Shown here piece after piece: positions 55,113 to 63,478 of a stretch of 64,000 bases of DNA. The notes under the pieces were generated by a model. The model was not told the DNA's origin and ran no database searches. It was given only the letters and a program-made list of their open reading frames with translations. The stretch comes from Pararhizobium_B sp963760965 (GTDB lineage: Bacteria > Pseudomonadota > Alphaproteobacteria > Rhizobiales > Rhizobiaceae). The position numbers and the translations under genes are program-made. Location: assembly GCA_963760965.1 (NCBI GenBank), contig CAVXEW010000007.1, positions 631,596 through 695,595 on the forward strand, in the 5' to 3' direction. Each line of letters opens with the position of its first letter. Position 1 is the stretch's first letter.

Positions 55113-55156
55113 GTGTTACCCATGTGTCCGGTACAAAACGTCACCTATGTCTCGGG
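55113..55156. repeat. right terminal inverted repeat of the IS481-type element
   Basis: In reverse complement it reads CCCGAGACATAGGTGACG, then ACACATGGGTAACAC further in, mirroring the left end. Confidence 0.7.
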
Positions 55157-55167
55157 CCGTTCATCCA

Positions 55168-55177
55168 CTCTCCGCCA
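55168..55177. repeat. possible att core copy 2 (CTCTCCGCCA)
   Basis: Exact copy of the tRNA-Ser 3' terminal ten bases, 11 bases right of the IS481 end and 67 bases before the integrase start. Confidence 0.35.
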
Positions 55178-55243
55178 CTTTCGGCGAAGCGCCTGAATTC
55201 CCTCAGTTTTCCTGAAAGAGCTGCCCTTGAACGGGAGCAGATC

Positions 55244-57172
55244 ATGTCGGAATCAGGCCGTGTAACAACGGGTGTAACCTCTGGTGTAACAAGTGGTGTA
55301 ACAAGCAGGAGGGGCCCTGAGGCTGGCTCAACGGCCGCCGCGCCGGGCCGCTACCTGGCGCGTTCGGGAAACGTTTATGTTTTCCAGATCAGGATGCCGA
55401 AGGAACTCGGCGGCGGCCGCGGGTCGAAACCGATCCGCATCAGCCTTGGCGCGATGCCCCTGCGTGAGGCGCGGCGGCTGGCGGACCTGATGGCGGGCGA
55501 GGCGCGCCGCCGCTTCGACGCAATGCGAGTGAGCAGGATGGACGACAGGAACGACAGCGACGACACCGGCCTGCCCGAGGGCGAGGTGCCGCAGTTCTTC
55601 GAGGGCGACAGCCACGCCGAGGTGCTGGCCGAGCTCAGGGGGTACTTCAAGTTCGCCAGGCACCGCCTCGACAACTCGCCCGTCCCCGAACCGACGGAGG
55701 CGGAGCTGAAGGATCTCGAGGGACTGCGCGGCCTGGTCCAGATCGAGAAGGAATTGAGGACCGGCACCGCCAGTCCGCTGGTTCTCGAGAACATCGACCT
55801 GCTTCGCCAGAAATATATCGGCATGGAGGCGGATGCCGCGCGACGGGCGACAGGCGGGCCGTACCCGGCGAGCAGCTCACCGAACGCCGACTCGAACAGC
55901 GCGCCATCAGCCGTCACGCCAACGGCTGCCGCTTCGACGCCGCAGCCTGTTCTCGTCGTGCCCGCGCCAGTTGTTCTAGGCCCGCCGCTCGCCGTTCCCG
56001 CCGGAGGCGACGGCAAGCGCGTTCCGGCCTACAAGCTCGACAGGCGAACCGTTGCCCGCCCTCCCTCTGACAAACCGCTCTTCAGCGTGGTGTCCGACGA
56101 GTATCTCGACGCCCGGACGTCGGCCAAGGGTGAAGAGAACAAGGACGTTCGCACCGCCCGCACCCGGCGCGACCTCTTCATCGAGCTGATCGGCGACCAT
56201 CCCGTCGACACCTAAGACGCCGCCGACCTGCAGGCCTACATCGAATTCCTCAAATACTGGCCCGGCGACAACAACCAGCGCCGTCGGGACTGGACCGCAC
56301 GGCAGATCATCGAGGACAACCGCGAACTCCATCTGAAGCCGTTGTCCCGCAAGGCGCTCGTCGAAGGTTATGTGAGCGTCGTCAAGACGATGATCAATTC
56401 CGGCACCAGCACTTATGGATACCGCAATCCCGTCGCCGGAGTGAAGCTTCATTATCCGGACACGGCCGCTCGCCCGGTGTCTGCAGAGCCGCTGAGTTCG
56501 GAGTCCATCACCCGCGTGTTTCGCACGGGTGTCGGTAGAGGAATGCTCGACGAGGCGATGCTGCCGTTGCATGGCCACCTAACTGGCCGCCGGCTCGGGT
56601 TGCTGATCCATCTCACCGGGAACGACATCCGGCAGAAATACCCCGGCGTCTACACCGCACAGACCAACGGAATTCTGCTGGTCAACGGGAAGTGGACACG
56701 CGTTCCCATCAAGACCGAGGCCAGCATGACGTTCTTCGTGCTGCACGAATTCCTCGTCGAGATCGGCTTCGTCGACTGGGCCATGCGCCAGGGGGACGAG
56801 TTCCTGTTTCGCGAACTCATGCGGCTCGACGATCCCAGCAAGAGCGCGTCGTCCTACATGCAGCGGCTGTTCAAGCGGGCGGGAGTGGAAGGTGGCAACC
56901 GCAGGGAGGTGTTCCATTCGCTCCGCGCCGGCAACATCGACACCATGCGCAACGCAAAGATCGAGGCCCGGGCGAGGAAGCTCCAGGCGGGCCATGCGAT
57001 CGGTGACAGCGAGCACGACCTCTACGGCTTTCGGTCGCTGAACGAATTCGAAGCGACCGAGATGGCCACGCTTGCGCTCAATCCGAACATCGACTTTTCG
57101 GTCTTCCGTGGGCTTAACTTTGACAAGCTCGCGAATGCCAAGCGGACAATGGGTCGCCGGAAGAACCCGTAA
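55244..57172 (+). pseudogene. tyrosine recombinase/integrase split by in-frame TAA
   Basis: One reading frame spans 642 codons, interrupted only by TAA at 56213-56215 (codon 324). The N-terminal half has an arm-type DNA-binding start (YVFQIRMPKELGG, ISLGAMPLREARRLADLM) and a low-complexity Ala/Pro/Ser middle. The C-terminal half has the catalytic landmarks: Arg in TGRRLGLLIHL, His-x-x-Arg in FHSLRAGN, and GHAIGDSEHDLYGF with the likely nucleophile Tyr. Sequence on both sides of the stop is continuous and conserved in style, so a recent nonsense change or base-call error is likely. It lies next to tRNA-Ser, the expected integration site. Confidence 0.82.
55260..55307 (+). repeat. four 12-base tandem repeats in the integrase N-terminus
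   Basis: GTGTAAC followed by five variable bases occurs four times in a row, encoding four G-V-T-T/S units at residues 6-20 of the integrase. The unit length is a multiple of three, so copy-number change would not shift the frame. Confidence 0.8.
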
Positions 57173-57509
57173 AGACCCAAGTCCCCCCTCCTGATTGCTG
57201 CGGGGTCTCTTAGCGATCAGGATAGCTTGTGGCTTTGGGGTGGATTGCTGCCTGTCCGCTTCTGGAGCGAGAATCCAGAAAGGCAGCCATCCGCGTGAGC
57301 GCGCATTCCTACAGTAGTCCGGCGGCTCTGGTCGTTCGAGACCGTCCGTCCGCTGCTTGAATTGGGACGCTCTCGGTCTCTCCCACAATCGGCTTCTTTC
57401 TCTCGGCCGAGTACTGACTGTTGCGCTGACCCGCGCTCCCGTACCCGCGTCAGTCGTTTCGGCTATCGCGGGGATGGGGACCGAGGCCGCGCCGGCCAGC
57501 TCCCATCGC
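57173..57509. other. intergenic region, no gene recognised
   Basis: Between the integrase and the VIT gene lie 337 bases with slightly lower GC and no ORF with convincing coding character. A 21-codon GTG frame (57294-57359) is too short to call. It may be remnant DNA of the integrated element. Confidence 0.4.
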
Positions 57510-58211
57510 TCAGACCGCCGCGCCGAAGAGATGCCCGATCGCAGCTGTAACCGCGAGGGCCACCGCTCCCCAGAAGACGACCCGGACCGCGCCCTTCCCC
57601 ATGGGCGCGCCGCCCACGCGCGCGCCGAGTGCGCCCAGGCTTCCGAGAAACGCCAGGGAACCAAGCGACACAACGGCGATGATCCAGGAGGGCGGCACGA
57701 TCAGCGCCAGGATCAGGGGCATCGCGGCTCCTGCCGCGAAGGTCGCCGCCGAGGTGAAGGCTGCCTGGACGGGTCTGGCCGTCGTGAATTCAGAAATCCC
57801 GAGCTCGTCGCGGGCATGGGCGGCAAGACTGTCACCGGACGAAAGCTGTTCAGCAACTTTCATCGCTAGATCAGGCGCCAGACCTCGCTTCACGTAGATG
57901 CCTGCCAGTTCCTTGAGTTCGGCGTCCGGATCGCTCTGCAATTCGCGCTTTTCCCGTTCGAGATCGGCCGCTTCGGTGTCCGCCTGCGAACTGACCGAGA
58001 CATATTCGCCGGCGGCCATCGACATGGCTCCGGCCACCAGGCCGGCAATGCCGGCCACCAGTACAGCGTTGCGATCGGTCGAAGCCGCGGCAACGCCTAC
58101 GATCAGGCTGGCGGTGGAGACGATGCCGTCGTTGGCCCCGAGAACCGCCGCGCGAAGCCATCCGACCCGCTCGATGGCATGGGCTTCGGGATGAAGGTGG
58201 CGAAAGGGCAT
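57510..58211 (-). CDS. VIT/CCC1-family iron or manganese transporter
   Basis: The 233-residue membrane protein starts MPFRHLHPEAHAIERVGWLR and has AAVLGANDGIVSTASLIVGV, the VIT1/CCC1 signature of helix 1. MSMAAGEYVSVSSQADTEAA leads into the charged metal-binding loop (EREKRELQSDPDAELKELAG), and three more helices follow. Relatives move Fe(II) or Mn(II) across membranes, probably for detoxification. Intact, with strong HPEAHAIER start context. Confidence 0.88.
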   Translation of the reverse strand: MPFRHLHPEAHAIERVGWLRAAVLGANDGIVSTASLIVGVAAASTDRNAVLVAGIAGLVAGAMSMAAGEYVSVSSQADTEAADLEREKRELQSDPDAELKELAGIYVKRGLAPDLAMKVAEQLSSGDSLAAHARDELGISEFTTARPVQAAFTSAATFAAGAAMPLILALIVPPSWIIAVVSLGSLAFLGSLGALGARVGGAPMGKGAVRVVFWGAVALAVTAAIGHLFGAAV

Positions 58212-58288
58212 GGTGTTCTCCGTTCGATCCGCCGTTTATGTTGGCACGGGCCGGCCGACAGCATGCCTTGGCCCGCCCGTGCGTACAA

Positions 58289-58879
58289 CTAGGCCCGGCG
58301 CTTACGCCCCGTCACCATTGCCCTCACGAGATTCTCCCGGTGCATCCAGCTGCTCGCCATGACGCCGGTGAGGTGAAGGCCGACCAGCAACAGCGACAGA
58401 TTCGCAAGTGCCTCATGCGCTTCCTCCAACCATTCGAACTGCTGATAGGGTCCGACTGTCATCGCGGTCCCGGAGGCGCAAAGCAAGGCAAGGACGAGAA
58501 GCATCGCCACCACCATCCATCCGCCGGCGGGATTGTGACCGACGTACCGATCGGGCCTCAGGCGGGCGGAGTTCCGCACGTAGCGAAGCACGGTCGACGG
58601 CTTGTAGACGAAGTCCGAGAAGCGGGCATGCCGGGTGCCTGCGAAGCCCCAGATGATCCGCAGCGCCAGCAGCCCGGCGATGGTGTATCCCGCAGTCTGG
58701 TGCAGGGTCTGCAGGTCCTCGCCGCTCACCCAGGCCAACAGAAAGGCGAAGACGAGCGACCAGTGAAAGAGCCGCACCACCGGGTCCCAGACGCGCACCA
58801 GTCTCACATTGTCGTTGGAGGTTTCCGGTGCCGGCGAAGCTGCTGCGCCGGCACCCTTCCCAAAGCCTGGCGAGGACAT
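58289..58879 (-). CDS. cytochrome b561-like membrane protein
   Basis: The 196-residue protein opens with a short polar N-terminus, then VRVWDPVVRLFHWSLVFAFL (first haem-ligand His), TLHQTAGYTIAGLLALRIIW and GLHLTGVMASSWMHRENLVR near the end. These are the di-haem cytochrome b/b6 Ni-hydrogenase-type family landmarks, with four transmembrane helices. It would accept electrons from a cytochrome c or shuttle quinol electrons. Its ATG overlaps the stop of the upstream small gene (TGATG). Confidence 0.87.
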   Translation of the reverse strand: MSSPGFGKGAGAAASPAPETSNDNVRLVRVWDPVVRLFHWSLVFAFLLAWVSGEDLQTLHQTAGYTIAGLLALRIIWGFAGTRHARFSDFVYKPSTVLRYVRNSARLRPDRYVGHNPAGGWMVVAMLLVLALLCASGTAMTVGPYQQFEWLEEAHEALANLSLLLVGLHLTGVMASSWMHRENLVRAMVTGRKRRA

Positions 58880-59145
58880 CAATCGTCCTCCCTGCCGCCT
58901 TCCCGAGCCTCGCCCCGCTCGCCGTTGCGATGTTCCAGTCGCTCGCCCTCGCGGCCGGAGTCGTCGTGCCGACCCGCGTCCACGCTTTGGTCACCGGGCC
59001 TCGCCTGTGCGGTGACGGGTGCCGAAGGGTCGAACAGGGGTCCCTTGCCGAGGAATCCCGAAACGTCGTCGCCCGCGGCGTATGCCAACCCGGAAAGGCC
59101 CGACAGACCGATGACGATTAGGGGGACAAGAACCAGTCTGCGCAT
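58879..59145 (-). CDS. small exported Asp/Arg/Gly-rich protein
   Basis: The 88-residue product has a signal peptide (MRRLVLVPLIVIGLSGLSGL, then AYA) and a hydrophilic tail very rich in Asp, Arg, Glu and Gly. It is translationally coupled to the cytochrome b561-like gene, so it may be a periplasmic partner. No haem motif (CxxCH) is present. Family not recognised. Confidence 0.55.
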   Translation of the reverse strand: MRRLVLVPLIVIGLSGLSGLAYAAGDDVSGFLGKGPLFDPSAPVTAQARPGDQSVDAGRHDDSGREGERLEHRNGERGEAREGGREDD

Positions 59146-59271
59146 TTTTCATCTCCATCTCTGTTCCGGCGGACGAACCGCCAACGGCAGGCAGAGTGCG
59201 CCAACACCGCTGATAGCCCGCTGTTGACCCATGTCAGCGAACTGTCAGGTAAAAGCCGCTATGGATAATTC

Positions 59272-59598
59272 ATGACGGTGAAGCTCAACCGGAGGTGTTT
59301 GCTGGGCCTGATGGCGCTGACCTGTCTCGGGCCATCCGCCGCCCGCGCCGATGAGGAGAGCGGCGAGACGGAGGATCATGACCGAGCCAGGAAAGCCAGG
59401 AGAGACGGCCGGGCCCTTCCGCTCGCGGTGCTCCTCGACAGGGCCCGCAGCACGATCGACGGCGAGATCATCGGCATCGAACTCGACCAGGAGCACGGCC
59501 GCGACGTCTACAAGCTGAAGGTCGTGTCCCCTTCCGGAGCGCTGCGCGAGATATCCGTCGACTCCGCGAGCGGACAGATCATCGGCGGGGAGGACTGA
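59272..59598 (+). CDS. exported PepSY-domain protein
   Basis: The 108-residue protein has a signal peptide (residues 1-26) and one PepSY-like domain: LPLAVLLDRARSTIDGEIIG, then IELDQEHGRDVYKLKVVSPS and GALREISVDSASGQIIG. PepSY proteins often sit with two-component genes and cytochrome b561 and may sense or inhibit. Its stop overlaps the ATG of the next gene by one base (TGATG), marking an operon with the response regulator. Confidence 0.85.
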   Translation: MTVKLNRRCLLGLMALTCLGPSAARADEESGETEDHDRARKARRDGRALPLAVLLDRARSTIDGEIIGIELDQEHGRDVYKLKVVSPSGALREISVDSASGQIIGGED

Positions 59599-59912
59599 TG
59601 CGGATCCTGCTGGTCGAAGACGAGTCGCGAATCATCGCCGACGTTTCCGCGACGCTGGAAGCGGCGGGATACACGGTCGACATTGCCCGCAACGGCGAAG
59701 AGGCCTGGTTCCGCGGTGACACCGAGGACTACGACCTCGTCGTGCTCGACCTCGGGCTGCCCGGGATGGACGGCCTTTCCGTCCTCAAGCGCTGGCGGGA
59801 TGCGGGTCGCTTCCCCTTGCCCGCGGCACGCGCCTGGACGGCCTTGGTAGCGGCGCAGGTCTCGGCCTGGCGATCGTCCTCGAGATCGTCGAAGCCTGGC
59901 GCGGAGAGCTGA
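59598..59912 (+). pseudogene. response regulator truncated in the receiver domain by deletion
   Basis: Residues 1-75 are a normal OmpR-type receiver start: MRILLVEDESRIIADVSATL, phospho-acceptor Asp51 in LVVLDLGLPGMDGLSVL, and KRWRDAGRFPLP. After about 59,820 the sequence switches to the tail of a histidine kinase, read out of frame, and stops at 59912. The rest of the receiver and the whole DNA-binding domain are lost, so the protein cannot work as a transcription factor. Confidence 0.85.
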
Positions 59913-60013
59913 GTCTGCGAAACAGGAAAGGGAGCGGACTCGAGGCCAGGCTCGTTTTGCCCGCACACCTGGCGGAAAGGACCCGCGACGACGAAGCTTG
60001 CTTGCGCCTGTAG
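59822..60013 (+). pseudogene. C-terminal remnant of a sensor histidine kinase
   Basis: In the frame two bases offset from the truncated regulator, 63 codons encode the end of a HATPase domain. They contain the G2 box GSGAGLGLAIVLEIVEAWRG, then ELSLRNRKGSGLEARLVLPA, ending at TAG 60011. The kinase partner gene normally follows the regulator, so one deletion removed the 3' part of the regulator and nearly all of the kinase. Confidence 0.82.
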
Positions 60014-60469
60014 ATGCGTTGTCGCCCACCCGGCATTTCCAACGCCCCCAGCTCCGGGACAATCGATCTGTTCATGAGCAAGGACGACGCGCCACTCTTG
60101 CCGGAACTCCATCCCCGCTCTGAGTTCTGGAAGGAGGGTAGCGTCGCCCATTTTCCGTTGAGAGTTGGGAAGTGCAGCGGAACCCGGATTCTTCTGGCGC
60201 GAGAAGAGTGGAACGACGGCCAGCGCCCACTCTTCTCTGCGCCAAACACAGCGATCTTCGAACCCGTAGGAACATGGTTCGCGTTGATACATCTCAACGA
60301 AGCCCGGTCGTTTCTCGATAGTCTGCTGAAAACCAGCATGGAGACGTCTCTGACGGTCCGGGAGAAATACCGGAGTTTTCAGGAGGTTTACGGTCGTTTG
60401 ACGGGAAGAAGCAAGACTGAGTTCGTCAACGACGCAGGATTCGCGGGCGATGGCTACACCACACGCCGC
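60014..60469 (+). other. unassigned segment, open reading frame of unclear meaning
   Basis: This 456-base segment has lower GC than its surroundings and stays open in the frame of the downstream ATPase, with ATGs at 60014 and 60074. The translation (MSKDDAPLLPELHPRSEFWK onward) matches no family I know. It could be a remnant or foreign DNA carried in with a rearrangement. Confidence 0.3.
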
Positions 60470-61702
60470 ATGGTTCGGATGGATCTGGCGACACCACATG
60501 CGATGCAGGCGGAGGCATGTCTCGCAAAGTTGAGAACCTCCCGGGAGGGTCTGAGCACCGCCGAGGCGCAGGCACGGCTGCGCGTCCACGGACCGAACCG
60601 CCTGCCGGAACCGCCGGGACGGAGCGCGCTTCTCCGGTTCCTGGGGCACTTCCACAATGTGCTGATCTATGTGCTGCTCGCCTCGGCACTGATCACGGCG
60701 GCCCTCCAGCACTGGGTGGACACCGGCGTCATCCTTGCTGTCGTCATTGCCAACGGGGTGATCGGCTTCGTGCAGGAAGGCCGTGCCGAACAGGCGATGG
60801 CGGCGATCCGGGGCATGCTCGCGCCGCGCGCGGCGGTGCTGCGCGACAGGCAGCGGATCGGCCTGGACGCAGCCGACCTCGTTCCGAGCGACATCGTGCT
60901 GGTGGAGGCGGGCGACCGGGTGCCGGCAGACCTGCGGCTGATCGAGGCGCGCGGCCTTAAGGCCGAGGAAGCGATCCTGACCGGCGAGTCGGTCCCCGTC
61001 GACAAGAGCACTGCCCCGGCCACCGAAGATGCCGCGCTCGGCGACCGGAGCTCGATGCTGTTTTCCGGCACGCTCGTCGCCGCGGGCGCGGCCCGGGGAG
61101 TGGTCGCGGCCACCGGAGCCGACACCGAGATCGGCCGCATCAGCGGCATGCTTTCCCGCGTCGAGACGCTGACGACGCCGCTCGTGGCACAGATGGACCG
61201 CTTCGCCCGCTGGCTCACGGTCTTCATCCTGATCGTCGCCGGCGCGCTCCTCGCCTACGGCTTCTTCGTCGGTCACCTGCCGTTCGCGGAGATGTTCATG
61301 GCCGTCGTCGGTCTTTCGGTCGCGGCGATCCCGGAGGGACTGCCCGCAGTGCTGACGATCACCCTCGCCGTGGGCGTACAGGCGATGGCGCGGCGCAATG
61401 CCATCGTGCGCCGCCTGCCAGCGATCGAGACGCTCGGCTCGGTCTCCGTCATCTGTTCCGACAAGACCGGCACGCTGACGCGCAACGAGATGATGGCCGC
61501 GAGCCTCGCCGCAGCCGGACGCGTCTATTCCGTCGGTCTTCACCAGTGGTGGATATCTCGCTGCACGACGGCAATGCGCCCTAATCCCTGCCATTTGCGG
61601 TCGGAGCTGAATGCCCTGAAAGCAGCCGTTGGCTGCGAGATCGCTGCATTGGTCCGCGGACACGGCTATCGCTCCTGCCGATTTCGCAATTTCTGCGTCT
61701 GA
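60470..61702 (+). pseudogene. P-type cation ATPase, truncated after the phosphorylation site
   Basis: The N-terminal half of a P2-type (Ca2+/cation) ATPase is present: the cation ATPase N-domain (GLSTAEAQARLRVHGPNRLP), actuator motif ILTGESVPVDK, the transmembrane metal-site segment VAAIPEGLPAVL, and the phosphorylation motif CSDKTGTLTRNEM. At about 61,540 homology stops after AAAGRVYSVG and unrelated sequence runs to the stop at 61702. The nucleotide-binding part and last six helices, about half of a normal 900-residue protein, are gone. The start is uncertain. Confidence 0.85.
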
Positions 61703-61776
61703 GACCGCCTCTTCATTGACGTCAATCTGGAGCAAGCTAGGGTTGATCGGTCGTACAATTAGAGGCGGAGGCTCGC

Positions 61777-62040
61777 TTGGCCGAGGTTTCAATAAGAATG
61801 GCCGAAGATGCTGGCGATTTCGAAGTTGCCCGCAAGTTGTGCCGAGAATGGCTGGATTGGCACTGGCGCCACTACCCGAGCGATTGGCCGACGGGAGCTG
61901 ACCATCCGATGAACCCTGAAAGGTTTGAGGCCATCGTGCAGGATCTGCCTGCACTTCATGGGCGGCCGCGCGGCGGCATCCTCATCGGGTCGGTGAATGG
62001 GCAAGCAGCCGGCTGGATCGTGTCCCTTGGCGTGGTGTAG
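61777..62040 (+). pseudogene. GNAT acetyltransferase, N-terminal fragment
   Basis: The 87-residue frame from TTG 61777 (GGAGG upstream) resembles the start of a GNAT protein: ARKLCREWLDWHWRHYPSDW, then PRGGILIGSVNGQAAGWIVS. It stops before the acetyl-CoA-binding loop. Normal relatives are about 160 residues. The following 190 bases to the IS110 copy contain no recognisable continuation. Confidence 0.65.
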
Positions 62041-62233
62041 GAGGCGGCGTTGATCGCCGTGCTCTCCGGCTTGGGCCGGGCTGATCAGCGCGCCGCGGCG
62101 GGCAGGCTGATGAGCGGATCATCGCTCAGTTGGCCGACGCTTTCCAGATGGGGTGGATGCCAGCCTTCTCCGACGGCATCGCAATGTGCCAAGTTTGTGG
62201 TGTTAGAGCCACGCAAAGGAGAGGCAGGCATCC
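62041..62233. other. short region without a gene, left flank of IS110 copy
   Basis: This 193-base stretch lies between the GNAT fragment and the IS110 transposase. One frame reads DERIIAQLADAFQMG, suggestive of a broken gene, but too little remains to name it. Confidence 0.3.
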
Positions 62234-63264
62234 ATGGAAAAGGTTACTATCATCGGGGTCGATCTGGCAAAGAACGTCTTTCAATTGCCGGGGCGGCATG
62301 GCGGATCAGTCGTATTTCGCAAGAAGCTGTCGCGCCTAGAGTTTTGCAAATTCATGGCGGATCAGTCCGGCATGTGTCGTGGCGATGGAGGCGTGCGGCA
62401 GCTCCCATTATTGGGCGCGCAGAGATGGTCCGGCTTGGCCATCAGCTGAAGCTGATTGCACCGCAGCTATGTGAAGCCTTCGTGAAGCGCCAGAAGAACG
62501 ATGCAGCGGATGCAGAGGCGATCGTCGAGCGCGGCGCAGCGGCCCAACGATGCGCTTCGTCGACCCGAAGACCGAGGAGCAGCGAAGTCCGGGCGATTAT
62601 GTTTCGCACCCGCGAACGGCTCGTCAATCAGCGCACTGAATTGGTCAACGCATTGCGTGCACACCTTTTCGAGTTCGGCCACACCGCGCCGCAGGGAATT
62701 CGTTATCTGAACCGACTTGAATGGTTCGTCGAGGACGAGAACGCCAATTTGCCTGATCTGGCCCGCGAGATTTGCCGCGATCTGCTGGACCGGATGTACC
62801 AGCTAACTGGCCGGATCAACGCATTGAAGAAGAAGATCCATGCTCTATCGAGGGAAGCTCAGGCATCTCGGCGCTTGCAAACCATGCCCGGCGTTGGCCC
62901 CATCGCCGCACTGGCGATCGGAACTTTCGCGCCCCCGATGGAGACGTTCAAATGCGGCCGTGACTTCGCCGCCTGGCTTGGGCTCGTCCCGTTGCAGAAA
63001 TCGACTGGCGGCAAGCAACGACTGGGAAAAACCTCGAAGATGGGCCAATGCGATATTCGACGCCTGCTCATCATTGGAGCCATGGCTGTGGTCCGATGGG
63101 CATCCCGGAAGGGCGCGCCCGAGGGCTCCTGGCTCGCCCGCATGATGGCGAAGAAGCCGCGCATGCTCGTGGCCATTGCGCTTGCCAACAAGATGGCGCG
63201 CGGCGTCTGGGCCATGCTGACAAAGGAAGAGGATTACCGGAATCCGGCAACGGTGCCTGCATGA
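62234..63264 (+). pseudogene. IS110-family transposase with multiple frameshifts
   Basis: The N-terminus (MEKVTIIGVDLAKNVFQL) carries the first Asp of the DEDD RuvC-like domain. The central part (RQKNDAADAEAIVE, RTRERLVNQRTELVNALRAH) and the C-terminal transposase_20 domain (LQTMPGVGPIAALAIGTFAP, KSTGGKQRLGKTSKMGQCDI) are all recognisable. They lie in different frames: about five single-base insertions fall between 62,360 and 62,600, after which the frame is continuous to 63264. It is inactive as written. Confidence 0.88.
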
Positions 63265-63478
63265 GCATTCAGCAGCACACCTGAACCGGTCCGTCGGGAT
63301 GTGAGAGGGCCTGAACCGCATGGGCGAATGATCGATACAGATCGGGATCAGGAAAACCAGAATGACGCACCGAGCCTCGCGCTCGCTTTCTAGATTTGGA
63401 CTTGATCCGCGTATCTCCATACCGGCCCGCGGCACGTCATGGCCGCAACTCAGAGGCCTGACACAAGACCGCACTCGA
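63265..63478. other. flank between two IS remnants, no gene seen
   Basis: This 214-base stretch separates the IS110 copy from the IS256-type remnant and probably contains the IS110 right flank. No coding sequence is supported. Confidence 0.3.

Larger units (their letters stand above)
53871..55156 (-). mobile_element. IS481-type insertion sequence
   Basis: This element of about 1.29 kb is bounded by imperfect inverted repeats of roughly 44 bases. Each repeat contains two GACATGGGTRACA-like subrepeats (left 53871-53914, right 55113-55156), and a single DDE transposase lies between them. It has landed between tRNA-Ser and the integrase gene. No clear target duplication is visible; the outer limits may be off by a few bases. 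Confidence 0.75.

Noticed and set aside
55260..55307. Tandem GTGTAAC units as a CRISPR array or iteron origin
   Set aside because: Units are 12 bases with no spacers and lie in a coding frame; no replication gene is nearby.
56213..56215. Programmed read-through or recoding at the integrase TAA
   Set aside because: TAA is the least leaky stop, and no downstream structure or tandem signal is apparent. Mutation or base error is simpler.
59729..61954. A 741-codon minus-strand frame across the regulator, kinase and ATPase remnants
   Set aside because: It runs antisense to recognisable domains and has no homology pattern of its own.
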